Assembly (NCBI RefSeq): GCF_033807715.1 | Contig: NC_084587.1 | Span: 26,837,017-26,901,016 of the forward strand | From: Cololabis saira | Lineage: Eukaryota > Chordata > Actinopteri > Beloniformes > Belonidae | DNA: 64,000 bases | Reading direction: 5' to 3' | Shown here: positions 20,564-32,362 of the stretch, in pieces | How positions within the stretch are numbered: position 1 is the first letter of the stretch | Layout of the letters: every line of letters begins with the position of its first letter | Position numbers and translations under genes: made by a program | Notes under the pieces: generated by a model | What the model was told of the DNA's origin: nothing | The model's database searches: none | Seen by the model: only the letters and a program-made list of their open reading frames with translations

Positions 20564-21315
20564 AGCCGGGTATACACTGCGATTGCTAGTTTTGAACCGA
20601 TTTTCCACTTGTGCGACTATTTTTTGGATTGGGTCAAATTTTGACTCAATTGTTGGCCGTGCCTCTTGCAGTATACGTGGGGTAACGATGAGAGATTAAC
20701 ACCACACTACGAGCTTCCGATCACGAATCATGTGATCGCAAGAAAATCAAACGTGTTTGAAATCCTGGTCGCTCCTCCTGAAGGTATCGCACAGTTGAAG
20801 CAGCTATGACCCTATTGGCCTCATCCTTTCGCAGAGAGCATGTGCAATCTCTGATGTCACGTCAAAAACTATTATTTGTAGTTTAAAGTGTTGCAAATTC
20901 ACATTACAAATCATGTTTCATTAGCAGAAAAAGAAAGACCCTACTTCCCACGTCTGCCAAGCCAATTCCTTGTCCAGACACGACATCGTCTTATCTTTTT
21001 TTTATTAATCGCCACACAGAATGGCACAAATTGTCAAGGCAGCGCATTTTTTCTTGCTGAGCATCTTCGGTGTCTCCCACTTCGGGGTTCCTCCTCTTCT
21101 ACTTCTTTTTGACGTTGCTGTTCCAGTACACAGATGTCTGACATGAGTATTATGAACGTATAGTGTGAGCAGACAGGTCGCATCAGAGCATCGGGACGTA
21201 CAGTGTGAGACCATTACTCGTAGGCTGCGAACTTTTGAACTCAGAGATGTAATCGTGCAGTTTGAGATGGGGCTGAATCAAACTATTTAAAATATTGCAC
21301 GGTGTATGCCCAGCT
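20564..21315 (+). mobile_element. Non-autonomous Harbinger-like DNA transposon H2, copy 1
   Basis: Inverted ends AGCCGGGTATACACTG (20,564) and, reversed at 21,315, AGCTGGGCATACACCG. TTA flanks both sides (20,561-20,563; 21,316-21,318). The 752 bp is uninterrupted and matches the split copy at 40,664-41,842 in the opposite orientation. No transposase frame. A 3-bp TTA duplication fits PIF/Harbinger, but without a transposase the superfamily is an inference. Confidence 0.75.
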
Positions 21316-21318
21316 TTA

Positions 21319-22425
21319 GTAGAGAATATAAGATTGCAGAGCATTTGCCTTGAGGGCAAGTAACAATATAAGAATAAATGACTATTTTAAACCTCTGACA
21401 TCAGTCACAAACTTCATTCCACTTTAGCGATGGTGTCGGTAGGCTCCATACACAGACAAACCCTGGTAAATTTAACCTTGTGAGTGAAAGGAAGTACATA
21501 AAAAAGGACCATCTTGTGCTTACCTGGCATCGATTTCAGATCGTCAGTTGCTGATTTCAGGTACCTCGAGCTGTCATACTGATCCAGTTATATGAGAGCA
21601 GTGGCCATGAACTCTCCTCCTCATTTAGCATCCATTGGCAGTAGTATATCTGACATTTGGTTGTCGAGGGGTGCACAGTAAAGATGCTGGCCACTGTAAT
21701 GAATAACTGTAATTAACCACATATACTCATGTGTGCTTTGTGCAGGCTGGAAAGCAGGCTTTGACTTCAACCTTTTGGCTTCAATCCTTTTTCATATCAA
21801 TTAGAAGAATTAAGAGATTAGGTTTTTGAATGCAGATTTGCATGAATTACCTTATCCGAGGGAAGGAAGGGAAGGCCTGTGTTGCTTTCTGTGTTCACGC
21901 ACTTGTTCTGCTTCTTCTCAGGTTATTTTCAGTTCTAGAATTCATTTGGAAAAAAAATCCACCTTTTTTGCTATAAAAATTTGCTATAAAATTATTTATG
22001 GTTTATACCACGGTCTGTGTGAATACTCGTTTTCGATTGGCTGGCAGGTGTACATCAAAAGTGATAATCTACACCTAGAAAACAAGTTTGGTCAAATTGC
22101 CTGATATCTTTAATATCATTGCACTGGATCAACTGCCAGGTGGTAACCACGGCAACGAAGAAGAGCCGGCTACTGCAGGACGGCGACATGAGTGATTTTG
22201 TAATTTATTTTAATTTATTTGGTTAATTTAACAATTTTGATGACTGGGATGCAGAAGAGGAGAGAAAAGAAAATAGGCGAGCGGAGCTGAGCGGACTAGA
22301 ATATCTTGCGTTGCTAAGTCGTATCTCAGGTCCGTCCTAGTTACTGGAGAAGTCAACACTGTGTCCATTGCATAAGGACCTTATGGGATGGTAGTGATTG
22401 TTCCAGGTATTAGTCAGACCCTCAT
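21319..22425. other. No gene recognised
   Basis: About 1.1 kb. The part from 21,990 to 22,330 (ACCACGGTCTGTGTGAATAC..., CGATTGGCTGGCAGGTGT) has the feel of a dispersed DNA-transposon fragment, but I could not find its ends. Confidence 0.5.
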
Positions 22426-22594
22426 GTGTTACCAAGGAAACTGAAACTACCCCTCTTCTGGTATGCAGCTGCTGTTTATAAACCCAGGCAGGGTGGAGAG
22501 GTTGATTGGACACAGGTGTGCCACAATCAGCAGAACCAGGCACACCTGCGTGCTGCTCCCCCGCAGACCACGCCCAATCCTCCACTCTGCCACA
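22426..22594 (-). repeat. Gypsy-like LTR fragment
   Basis: The right end CTCTGCCACA and the inner blocks (caggcagggtggagaggttgattgg, ctgtttataaacccagg) match the style of the LTRs at 15.1-16.4 kb and 38.7 kb, in the same minus orientation. The reverse complement carries TGGGTTTATAAACAGCAGC, a TATA-like box. The left boundary and target duplication are not resolved. Confidence 0.6.
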
Positions 22595-23895
22595 CACATT
22601 AAAAAAAAGTCCGGTGATGGTGAGAAGGGGAGGGGTTGCTCCCTTTCTCACAGACACGTTTCACCAGCCAATCAGGATTGGTGTAATGAGATTAATGCTT
22701 CTGAGGTCTGCAGCTGGGCGTGCATCCCATAGTGGGACATCGAGGAAATATCATGAAAGAGAAATTGATTTCCTACTTTTTAAAAGGCCAAAAAAATAAA
22801 TGATAACAAATCACTGTTCTTTTTTATTAATTTTTTTCTATAAAACCACTTCTCTTTCTGATTCAAAGCTGATAAAATGCAGCAGGTTATATTAAGTAGC
22901 AGGTAATATATGAATATATTATATAAAAATCTATACAAAATAATACACCAAAGACGTTACTGTCAATATATAGCAATCTTTTTCTTTATTTTCTTCTCAT
23001 ATTTAAATAGGAAGTATTTTTAAAGGGACTGTCTGACTGTGAGGAATATTTGTTTGTACCTCTTAAGAGCTCTTGACAAGAACATTTTCCCACAATACAT
23101 TGCAGATGGTGGCCTTTTTATAACTCTTAAGGCAGTGACTTTTGCTTTTGCCATTCGAAGGACTCACAGAGAGCTATTTAAAAAAAATGCACTCTCACTT
23201 ATTTAACTGAACGGACTGAAATCTTACCCTTTTCACAGCTTCTTTGGAGAGCTGTTTCTTTCTCACTCTTTACTTTACAGTTTTCCTGCATGCTTTCCAA
23301 GACTACTGAACTGCAAGCTGAAGTGCTTTTTCCAGACCAAAATACCAGCTTGATCAAACTGAATCATACTTGTCAAAAACTGATGCAAGGAGTAACTTCT
23401 TTATTTATGTTTTTTTTATATAAACTCACATGAAGTGGAATAAGAAGTAAAAAAAAAAGAGAGGTAGTTGGTGGTCATTTCAATGGATTGTGACCTTTGG
23501 TCAATGCCTTTAAACCCAATGATTCAACAACTGTAATTTTAGTTGGATAGAGACCAAATTAGAAGATAAGTATTTGGTGGTCATTTTAGCACTTTCTCTA
23601 ATCTGTTCCATCCCCAAGTAATGACCTTCAACCTCAATGACTCATAGCATAGGCAAGAGCAGCACACTCCCACACAAGAGCAAAGGCACACACACAATTT
23701 CACTTCAATACAAACTCCCTCTATTAGGCTCTTAACTCCTCCTGAGTGCTTTTACCTAAGAAACTACTTGATACTTCAACACACTTCTGCCTATTTTGGC
23801 AGCATCTCCTTTAGAGCAGCTATTTCACAGTTTACTTTGTCTGAATCAGTACATTAAGAAGCTACCTTCGACAAGTTGAAGTGATTTTAGTCCCC
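22595..23895. other. No gene recognised
   Basis: About 1.3 kb of AT-rich sequence without recognisable motifs. Confidence 0.55.
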
Positions 23896-24390
23896 TAAGG
23901 GCCCGATTTACTAAAGGTTTGCGTGCGTAAAAACCTGTGCAAACTTGACAGCACCCGCAAACCAAAGTGCCAGCTGATCTACTAACAGCGTGCAAAGACG
24001 ACTGCGTCTCTGAAATGCGCAAAATTGCACACGCAATTCATTTAGTACTTTTGCCCTGATGAATAATCAATATGGGGCGTACCCGGCAGAAATCCTAAAT
24101 ACTGGGAGGGGAAGATGCAAATTGCTCCATTTACCACACGCAATGACATTTACCAAGCCTGAAAGTAATTGCGCGTATTGTCATTGCGTCTGTATTTAAT
24201 ACGTTTGAAAGGAAGGTGCTAATCTGCTGCTGCTGTTATTGTGGCAAGGAGGCAACATCCAAAATCAAAGAATACGCAGAGAGAGAGTCTTTATTCTGCT
24301 GCATGCTATTTTAAAAATGGTTGCACAAGTTTTATTAAAGGCCACTTTTTCTTTAGTTCTCCGCCTTATATCTTGCCACCTTCTTTTAAT

Positions 24391-24930
24391 GTGCCCCCCT
24401 CCACTCGCCCACAAGCAGGCCAAGCCTTTGTGCCAAAACTTTGTATTTTATTGATTATTTATCTTATTGAACGTGAAATCATCCTTCGTAAATTACATTT
24501 AATTAAAACCCGTGCTTATTAATCACAAAACACAGGTTAAACATCATGACCAAATCCGCTCCGACCCGCTGTGTCAGTGATCAGGGCAGACAGACTGCAG
24601 CTTCGCCTGAATTATGGTTCTGCGTTAAATCGACGGCCATATGATGGTCCCGTCTGTCACACATTTACTGTCAGTGTTTGCTATATAATATATAATATTT
24701 GCAATATACTGTGGACATCTGAATAAAAACTTAACTCATAAATAGATGAATCAAAGCGCTCTCCAGCTCTGTGTCTGATTGTCTTTTTCTCCTCAGATCA
24801 TGCCGAGCACCGCCGGGTCACGCAAACCCGACCAATTATATTAAAATCAAATTCAGTCCTGTGGCCCGTTTTTCTATTTCGTATTTTTGATCTGTGCCTA
24901 AAATTGAAATATGAAAAACCAGACGTTTTT
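24391..24930 (-). repeat. Insertion disrupting the Myb-like ORF
   Basis: The sequence is absent from copy 1 at the corresponding point, where it replaces about 10 bp of the gene. On the plus strand it contains CCTGAATTATGGTTCTGCGT (from about 24,608), one arm of the fold-back MITE family found at 35.5, 38.0, 40.9 and 54.1 kb. No second arm or clean target duplication is visible, so how it arrived is unclear. Confidence 0.6.
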
Positions 24931-25151
24931 CCGTTTTTTGTCTTACCAACTGCATTTATTCTATCGCAGGTTTTCTCCGATATTGCGTTTCTTTTGGTAA
25001 TGTTTAAATTTCTTTGCTGTAGTTCATGAATGTGTTTATTTGCCTCTTCCACTAATATCTCTAACTCCAACTCGTCAAATTTCATTTTGCGCTTGTGACT
25101 TGTGACTGTGCTTTCCATCCACTCTCCATGGCGCAGAGTTTGCGCTCGCAA
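24798..25151 (-). pseudogene. Myb/SANT-like protein of Harbinger-type element, disrupted
   Basis: From the ATG at 25,151 the protein reads about 22 residues of basic leader (with HKRKMKFDELELEI), then the first two helices of the Myb/SANT-like domain (ELQQRNLNITKRNAISEKTC, DRINAVG). These match copy 1 except for a few changes: the tryptophan WEK of copy 1 is SEK here and ICD is TCD. After NAVGKTKNGK the frame enters the foreign segment. The rest of the domain (basic third helix) is found on the other side of it, coded at about 24,390-24,310 minus. Loss of the conserved Trp and the split make this copy non-functional. It supplies the start region missing from copy 1. The family role is terminus binding and nuclear import of the Harbinger transposase. 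Confidence 0.7.
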
Positions 25152-25323
25152 ACCTTAAGACACGCAACACCTCATTTAAATACTGCTGTTTGCACCTGTT
25201 ATCAATTGCGCACGCAATCTTTGTTGATCACCCGCAAACCACACGCAAACAGCACGCGCAACTTTTTCAGTGCACACGCAATTTAGTACTCTTTATTTAG
25301 GATCTTAGTAAATCGGGCCCTAA

Positions 25324-26237
25324 ATGTGTCTTTTGCAGTTGTCTTTGTACAAAATGTGCTTTAACTGCAACTTCATGAAGATCACATGGTTCATCTCCTA
25401 AACACCTAAAAAACTTTTGTCTCACCCACCCATCACACCCTGAATTCATTATACCACCTTTATGTTTGCATCCATGTGCATAAGAGACCTTATATTGATC
25501 TTCACAGTTCCCCCTCAGCTTTCTAGATGTGAACATGTCTCACATATGAACAAGGGCAGCTTTTCACTAAAACATTATTGTGGACAAAGGGATGTATAAT
25601 AATATTATTGCAATATAGACAGGAAATGCAATTATTAATAATTGATATGCATTGATATATTAATAATAATAAAATCACAATTTAATTTTAAATTATTTCA
25701 TTACGTTTTTTTCTTTAGTTCAGCAAAGTCACAACATGAGCATGGAGAAAAGAAACCATTACTTTAAAAATCCTTACTTCTTCTTCTGTTTCAAATTTGA
25801 CTTTATTTGGTTTGAGAAGTAAAAAAGTTGAACTCCTGAATAAAAGATCCACAAAGATTGATCTTATAAACAGTATTAACTGAAACAATGAAATATCAGT
25901 TATTTTAACCTTGAGGGAGGGATTAGGAAAAAGCTCTTTAATATGTTTTCACAAGGGCTTACCTCTTGGAAAGCTTTAACTTTCACCTGCCTCCCTTGCT
26001 TTTTAGTATGCCAGTCTTTACTTCTTACTGCTGGATACTATTCATGTGTGCTTTTCTCCTCCTATTCATTTTCTCTGAGTTTACCTGAGTTGGATCCTTG
26101 GCTCCCTCTCAATTCTTCGATGCTGCTTGCTTCATACACAACCAAGGGAGAGAAAATACTACCAAGGTCTATGCTATGAAAACTAAGTTCCAACAAGTAA
26201 ACAAAGAAGTTTGTTTACTTGTTGTTATGAACAAAGC
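25324..26237. other. No gene recognised
   Basis: About 900 bp of AT-rich sequence without motifs. Confidence 0.55.
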
Positions 26238-26241
26238 TTTA

Positions 26242-26645
26242 AAGCAGCACTATGTAACTTTTCCACCTTAATATAATATTTCCAGAGTCATTGTGATGGT
26301 ACATCAACTTCCAACAGGTTTAATGACACCTGTGTCATGGTCTGAGGGGTCTGTATCGCCTTAACTGGCACTATGTAACTTTGAGGTGCGTGGTAGGAAC
26401 CCTGCCACACTAAAAAACTACATATTTTTACAGCTTTGACTGCTTTACGGCATACGTCACTTCCCCCTCCTTCCCGATTTTGCAGTCGAGACGAGAGCTG
26501 GGCGGGGTGTGGAGCGCAGAGCTCAGGAGAAGCTGGTATCACGGCCGAAGCAGCGAAAAAAACAAAGTTTTATCGGAGGAGGCGAAAAAAAGAAAGCGGG
26601 AGAGTAACAAGCTAAATGCCCGGACAAAATAAATAAATAAATGAA

Positions 26646-26696
<51 letters not shown>

Positions 26697-27408
26697 ATAC
26701 ATAAAAAAAAAATGCCCGGACAAGAATAAACATTGGCCCGGCGTTCACTTGCTGGCGTGAGATGAAAGACGATGAGGGGTGTCCGACAAGAGAGACAGAA
26801 TTGTTATGATACAAATGTAAATGTAGAGTTCTATGTTCAATAAGAATCAAAATTAGAATGTTTTCACATACATTCGTCTGGGGTTCTAGTATTTTTCCTG
26901 AGAACTGTAAAATTGTGCAGGGCTGATCTGCAAAATATAAGGAATGGGCATTCAGTTATTCATAGGTTATAAAGTATTTTTTTATTTTGTCAGTAAGTAT
27001 GTTGGACTACTAATTTATGACGAAGTCCCTCTAAAAAACTTTTGTAGTTTGGGGTGCATTATCTCACTGAAACAGAACAAGTGGGCGGGGGTGACTTCAC
27101 TAATAAAACCAAGTTGAAGTTAGTGATTTTCAACATCGTCATATTATATTGTTTAGCCAAAAAATAGATACATTACCTCTTCGCTATCCATCCTGCAAAC
27201 GACCGCTGAAAACAGAAAAGTTGTTTTCAAAGTCTGTCCCGTCTTATTTCATTCACTGTCAAAACAAATGCACACGACCGGAACAGGAGTTTTCCGGCAG
27301 TACGTGCTGGTGCTCATGGGAAATGTAGTTCTTTCTGGTAAAGCACTACCGCTTTTGTCCAAAGGAGCCGCCAAACTCAACAAAAGATGAAAGTTACATT
27401 GTGCTGCT
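26242..27408 (-). mobile_element. TTAA-target non-autonomous transposon (family K), copy 1
   Basis: TTAA (26,238-26,241) then AGCAGCACTATGTAACTTT. The other end is AAAGTTACATTGTGCTGCT followed by TTAA (27,409-27,412). The left ~300 bp match, inverted, the right ends of copies 2 and 3. The right end (gcactaccgcttttgtcc, gtactgccggaaaac) matches the left end of copy 2. TTAA targets are used by piggyBac and Kolobok elements. No transposase is coded. An (AAAT)n retro-insertion lies within. Confidence 0.8.
26614..26723 (+). repeat. (AAAT)n tract flanked by a 14-bp direct repeat
   Basis: About 80 bp of AAAT units ending in a 10-base A run, bounded by identical AAATGCCCGGACAA copies at 26,614-26,627 and 26,710-26,723. 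Direct repeats of this length around an A-rich tail look like the target duplication of a retroposon reduced to its tail. Confidence 0.75.
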
Positions 27409-27412
27409 TTAA

Positions 27413-29625
27413 AGAAATGGATGGAAAGATAGGTTTTTTACTGTATTGCTATGGTATTTTGACTACAACAAGTCACAAACATTTCATCAGGACTTCAGAA
27501 ATCTTTATTTGTGTGTGGAGTCATATGTCTCCTTTGATGGTACCCACATCCTAATTGGAGGAAGAATTACTGTCTTTGATAAATGTATCCATCTATTCAA
27601 GACCCTACCGTCCAGACAGCCTTTGCTTTTAGTGTGTGTGAGGGGGTACCTATTCATCATGCCTGCACACATTTAATTTTTATGCAGGCTTCCAATTCAG
27701 TCATGATGTGAGGGTGTGCGATCAGAAATCTTTGATGCTGGATGAAATAAAGTGTCTATATGTGTTCCTGAAGGCTTTCTTTGTGTAGAGTAAACATTGC
27801 CTGAGGCTTGACACAGCCCTGAACTCACGACATTGTTCGTTCTTCCTCTGGAGCAGACAGAGAAGTTGTTGGAAATTTAGCTCCCTCTGATTATTCGTGA
27901 TGGAACTCATCAAAAGCTTGCCATTAGAAATACATGTGCAAACGTGCACGCATGTCATGTGTCAGTCAGCGTGAGCGCAGTTGATTTGTTGCTGTGATGG
28001 TGCACTGTGTCATGCTGATCCACGACCTGTCTGTTTCATTGCCGGGCAGCATATCTGCATCCTTTGCCTTCACATGAAATAACATCAGATTTCATTACAT
28101 CTCTCGTGGTTGAAAGCTGTGGCAAATACTACCTCAGTGGTAGACTTACAGTACAGTACCTTTTGTAGTTAACGTGTTTCTCCCATGATCCATGCAAATC
28201 GTTATCTTTGCCCTCCCCCGAATCTACTCTCTTATCATTGTGTACTTCCATTACATCTGTTCTCTTTTATATTCCACTATCAACTTCATTTTCTGTCCCG
28301 CATACTCATTTGATAGCTTTACACAGCTACTATATGCTCTCTAAACCATGCTGAGAAGCAGACAAAAGTGAGATAGGCTGCATATTGAGTTGTAGAAATA
28401 TGTTGGTTTGAATGTGTAGAAGTTCTTAATAGCTGCGAGTCAGCATAATCCACCACGACAGGCGTTAAATCATAGTGGACTTACTCACTCACTCACTGAT
28501 ACTCATGTAAATGGACAATTGCTCTGTATTTTATCTCCAACTGTATACGTCTGTGGGATATATAGATATATAGACGTTAGTGTTGTGTGTGGTATTTACG
28601 TTCTCTTCAGTGACAGCAAAGCACTCTCTCTCCTGTATTTCAGTCTTTCCAGCCTCCGCCCCTGCCATACCCCTTCAACCTCACCCATCACAATCTGTCC
28701 CATATACACACTCTCCTGAGTCACAAAAGCAGCATATTTTGCAGATATTTCCTTAGCTCTATTCTATTACCTTTTTCAAAATATGGGAGGGGGGGGGTAG
28801 GGGGTTACTATTGCTACATGCTTTTTCTGGTAGCCAGAGCTCGTACCTACCATGCTGAATTAAACTGTATTTTTCTTTTGTTTGTTTTTAACGTGCCTAA
28901 AAAGAGAGAGAGAGAAAACTAGCTCTCAGAGACATACCAGTAAATAGTCTGATTGCATTTCTATTGGAAAAAGCTGCTGCATGCTGGATGGCTTCATATT
29001 TTCCATGGGCTCCAGACAAATTCGTGGTGGTAGGAATTTTACAGGATTGTGTATCAGACTCTCTGAACCCGTAGTGGTGTATGATATGGGGCATGGGAAA
29101 AATATGGCCTGAAAAGTTATGATGCTGACACCATCTAATGACATTGTCACTCCTGCCTGTCTGAACTATCACAGGAAGGAAACGAGGCTTTGAGGCAAAG
29201 AAAAAAGAAAGAAAGGACACAAAAAGCTTCTATATGAGATGATGGTGTAGAACAGTTGCATGTTTCTGTGATGTGCAAGAGTGTAAAAAACTGGAATATG
29301 TGTTTACTCCTCTGATGGTGCTGAGAGCTTTTTACTTCATGCTTCATTAAATACAGCGAGACAAGAAGAAATGTAGTGAGAGTAAAGATGTGTTTGTTTA
29401 TTTTCAATGTTTGTGCTCACAACCAGTATGTTTTGCTCAACAGATAAACACAGTTTTAATGACTGTGTTATTCATTATAATTATATCTTCTGTTGCTAAA
29501 AAAACAACGTTGGCGATTTGTCTTTGTGTATGCATGAACTGTGGTAATACTGGATTTTAGGTAGGATTTTTGATTGAATTTACCACTGGGTGAAGGCTGG
29601 AAGAGCTTTTAGTGAAATCTGTCTG
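27413..29625. other. About 2.2 kb without recognisable genes
   Basis: No mobile-element ends were seen. Segments 27,720-27,960 and 28,930-29,170 are compositionally balanced and open in several frames. They could be conserved non-coding sequence, which cannot be judged without comparison. Confidence 0.5.
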
Positions 29626-29633
29626 TTGCTTTG

Positions 29634-30663
29634 TAGGGCTGTAACAATATATCGTGCCACGAAATTTCGCGATACAAAAACGTCACAATACGTGTCGTGG
29701 AGGTGACAACCTGTATCGCGATATTGGGTTATTAATATTAATCTATTGTGTTGACTAGAAACGCGCCTCCGACCGCGGCCGCAGCCGCAACCGCGCGGAC
29801 CAAAATCTTACTCCGCTCAGAACAAAAAGTAGTCCCGTTTTGCGGTCCTGTTTTGAGCTCTGAACCTTTACTTATGTAAGGCTGGTGTAGAGTTAAGCCT
29901 TACCTTATTAAATTAAACCTTTTTGGGGTCGTGAGTAGGATAAAAACGGGGACAACTTCTGCTGAGTTCCAGTCTACTTTAATGTCCGCTCAACAGTGTA
30001 GGATTTTAGAACATCAACACAGCACCTAGTGCTGTATCACTCCGCCCAATCTAAAACATACTAATCACTACAGATTAATTGACTAGTGTAATTATAGTCC
30101 CTGATTTACAGAATATAAAGAATATATACATTTATAAAATAATGAACCCTGAATTACCAAAATAACCTTCTTAACAAAAAGAAATCTCCTCTTACACTTA
30201 TAAGGTGAGCATGAATCAATCTTTTTTATAATGTAAAATTGTATGTATTTATTTACTTGTATTTATTTAATTTTAGTTGTTAAATTTCTGGAAAAGAAAA
30301 AAGTCAAATCATACATGAGAGAAACTATTCAGTTTGTGGCAAAATATTTGTACTTGTATGAAACTGAAGATCATAATGCAAACCTGACATTTACTTTTAG
30401 TTCAGTTTGTGGAAAATGGTTGGCCTGGCTTGCTCTTTAAAACTTAAACAGTTATAAAGCATTACAAACTGTAACAATAGGGCAAACGCACAGCATTGTT
30501 TTGTATTATGTGTCTTTCAAATAAAAGACAATTTTTTCCAGTCATATATTCCTCTATCAAGGTTGTTAAAAAATACTGCTATAATATCGTATCGTATCGT
30601 TATCGTGACCTCAATATCGTGTATCGTACCGTATCGTGAGATTAGTGTATCGTTACACCCCTA
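29634..30663. mobile_element. hAT transposon, non-autonomous, with exact 8-bp target duplication
   Basis: The ends TAGGGCTGTAACAATATATCG and, inverted at 30,663, TAGGGGTGTAACGATACACT are hAT-like. TTGCTTTG flanks both sides (29,626-29,633 and 30,664-30,671): an 8-bp duplication, diagnostic for hAT. Subterminal regions are full of atcg/tatcgt repeats that probably bind transposase. No open frame beyond chance lies in the 1,030 bp. Confidence 0.93.
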
Positions 30664-30671
30664 TTGCTTTG

Positions 30672-31896
30672 CTACTTCATGATGTTTATGCAGGATAACA
30701 TTCTTCTTGTTTTTACAAGGTAACGGTCTGAATTTCCTTTTTTTGTTTTGACATGATTATCTAAATGCCATTACTCACTCAGTATAGTATGCCCTCTGTA
30801 ATTTCTGGTTCTTTCCTACTTTTATTGGACTTTTCAGCATATTCTGGCATCACATTTTCAAATGTGGTTAACTTGGCTATAACAGATCTTGAAAGCATGA
30901 ATCTCCATATGAAAATGACATATTTTCTTTTGTCTTTGGCGTGAAAGAACCACATCTTATTACCACAGAGGACTTCGTGTTTTGATATGGGAATATTTAG
31001 CTACATCACTTCAAGTTCTGTGATATTTTTAGTTTTTCTTGCAAGCAGGATTTTTAAGAGGCCCCTCACGCAAAATTTTTGTGATACTCTTGTTTCTTTA
31101 AATACAACGTATATGCTTTGGATCATATTCCTTTTGTAGGAGTCGTTTTAGCTTTGACTGCATAACATTTGCATACAGAACTAGACTGATCATAGATCTA
31201 TTCCCCCCAAAAATAATCTGTGGTTGCCTTCAGTGCAGTGCCTCCTGTCTTACTGGCTGCAGCACAAACCCAGAATATTTCTAAGCACTTAAACAGTTAA
31301 ACTGCATCATTATTGTCCAAATGCACCACTGCTGATTGCTTTTTTTACTTTTAACCCTTTGAAAGACTCAGTTATCTAAGTTTTGGAGGAACAAAGCAGC
31401 AAAGCTAAACCAACACTTAAAACTGCATACAACAATGAGCATGCTCAATTTTTTGAAGCTAACAAAGTTTAGAACTTAAAAACATAATCAGCAGAGTACT
31501 TAACATGCAGTGTGTATTTTATAATACCTCTAAGAAAGAAAGCCAGGTTCGGGTAAAAACGGTATTGATAGGTTAGTCACTAAGGAAACCATAGGTCAGA
31601 ACTAACATAGGAAACTAGTCATTTAAATTCACAAAGTTGATGTTTGTCATATTTCTGAAAACTGCTTGTTTTGCTCGTTTTCTATTACGATAGTGGAATG
31701 ATGTTTTTTACCTGCCAAAGTCAGTTTTCTTGTCACTTTATGAAAGTTGTCATGCACTGTTTGGTGGAAATTTTAAAGCAAGTCATCAAAAAAGGGAGAA
31801 TAAACATTTCAACAGGAAATGCAGTGATTATATATTTCTTGGCGTTTTTTTCTTTCTTCTTCTTTTACAGGCCAGACTTATATATTTCAATGTTAC
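30672..31896. other. No gene recognised
   Basis: About 1.2 kb of unique-looking AT-rich sequence. Confidence 0.55.
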
Positions 31897-31908
31897 ATCT
31901 TTGTTTTC

Positions 31909-32362
31909 GTAATGACCGAAAGGACAAGATCGCGGATACAAGCGGCCGAGATGAGTTTCCTCCGCAGGGTGGCTGGACGCTCCCTTAGAGATAGGGTGAG
32001 GAGTTCGGTCACCCGGGAGGAGCTCGGAGTCGAGCCGCTGCTCCTTCACATTGAGAGGAGTCAGCTGAGGTGGCTTGGGCATCTGTACCGGATCCTCCTG
32101 GACACCTCCCTAGGGAGGTGTTCCAGGCATGTCCCTCCTCCCTAGGGAGGTGTTCCAGGCAAGTCCCACCGGGAGGAGACCCCGGGGAAGACCCAGGACC
32201 ACTGGAGAGACTATGTCTCTCGGCTGGCCTGGGAACGCCTCGGACTCCCCTCGGAAGAGCTGGAGGAAGTGTCTGGGTGAAGGAAGTCTGGGCATCTCTG
32301 TTTAGACTGCTGCCCCCACGACCCGGTTCCGGATAAGTGGTAGAAAATGGATGGATGGATGG
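31909..32362 (+). mobile_element. 5'-truncated Rex3/RTE-type LINE with 12-bp target duplication
   Basis: ATCTTTGTTTTC occurs at 31,897-31,908 and 32,363-32,374, directly flanking the insertion. The insert codes for the C-terminal end of a fish RTE/Rex3-type LINE and finishes in GGATGGATGGATGG, the (GATG)n tail of that family. Only about 450 bp of the 3' end was copied, as is usual for target-primed reverse transcription. Confidence 0.88.
31912..32336 (+). pseudogene. C-terminal part of Rex3/RTE-type LINE polyprotein
   Basis: The first frame (31,912-32,145) reads MTERTRSRIQAAEMSFLRRV, followed by residues ending in IERSQLRWLGHLYRI. This is the region after the RT domain in fish RTE elements, ending in an RxxLRWxGH motif. 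A second frame (to 32,336) continues with the conserved end (...LGTPRTPLG... region and LLRLLPPRPGSG-like ending). The frame change coincides with a tandem duplication of CCCTAGGGAGGTGTTCCAGGC (units starting near 32,109 and 32,140). The RT and endonuclease domains are not in this copy. Inactive. Confidence 0.8.

Larger units (their letters stand above)
23899..25320 (-). mobile_element. PIF/Harbinger-type element with Myb-like ORF, complete (copy 2)
   Basis: Perfect 16-bp TIRs: GGGCCCGATTTACTAA at 23,899 and its exact reverse complement ending at 25,320. TAA is present on both sides (23,896-23,898; 25,321-25,323). Length is 1,422 bp. The minus strand carries the Myb/SANT-like frame. The left 450 bp match copy 1 (1-667) in inverse orientation. 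A 540-bp segment (24,391-24,930) absent from copy 1 splits the Myb domain. No DDE transposase is present, so the element depends on one supplied in trans. Confidence 0.88.

Noticed and set aside
22160..22345. Short acidic frame (DDWDAEEERKENRRAELSGL)
   Set aside because: Too short and preceded by stops; it could be a transposon remnant but no family can be named.
24391..24930. Intron in the Myb-like gene of copy 2
   Set aside because: The left junction has GTAAG by chance, but the right junction lacks an AG acceptor at the homologous point and copy 1 is continuous in genomic DNA.
28897..29220. 107-codon minus-strand frame
   Set aside because: It overlaps another open frame on the same strand and has no motifs; chance openness is likely.
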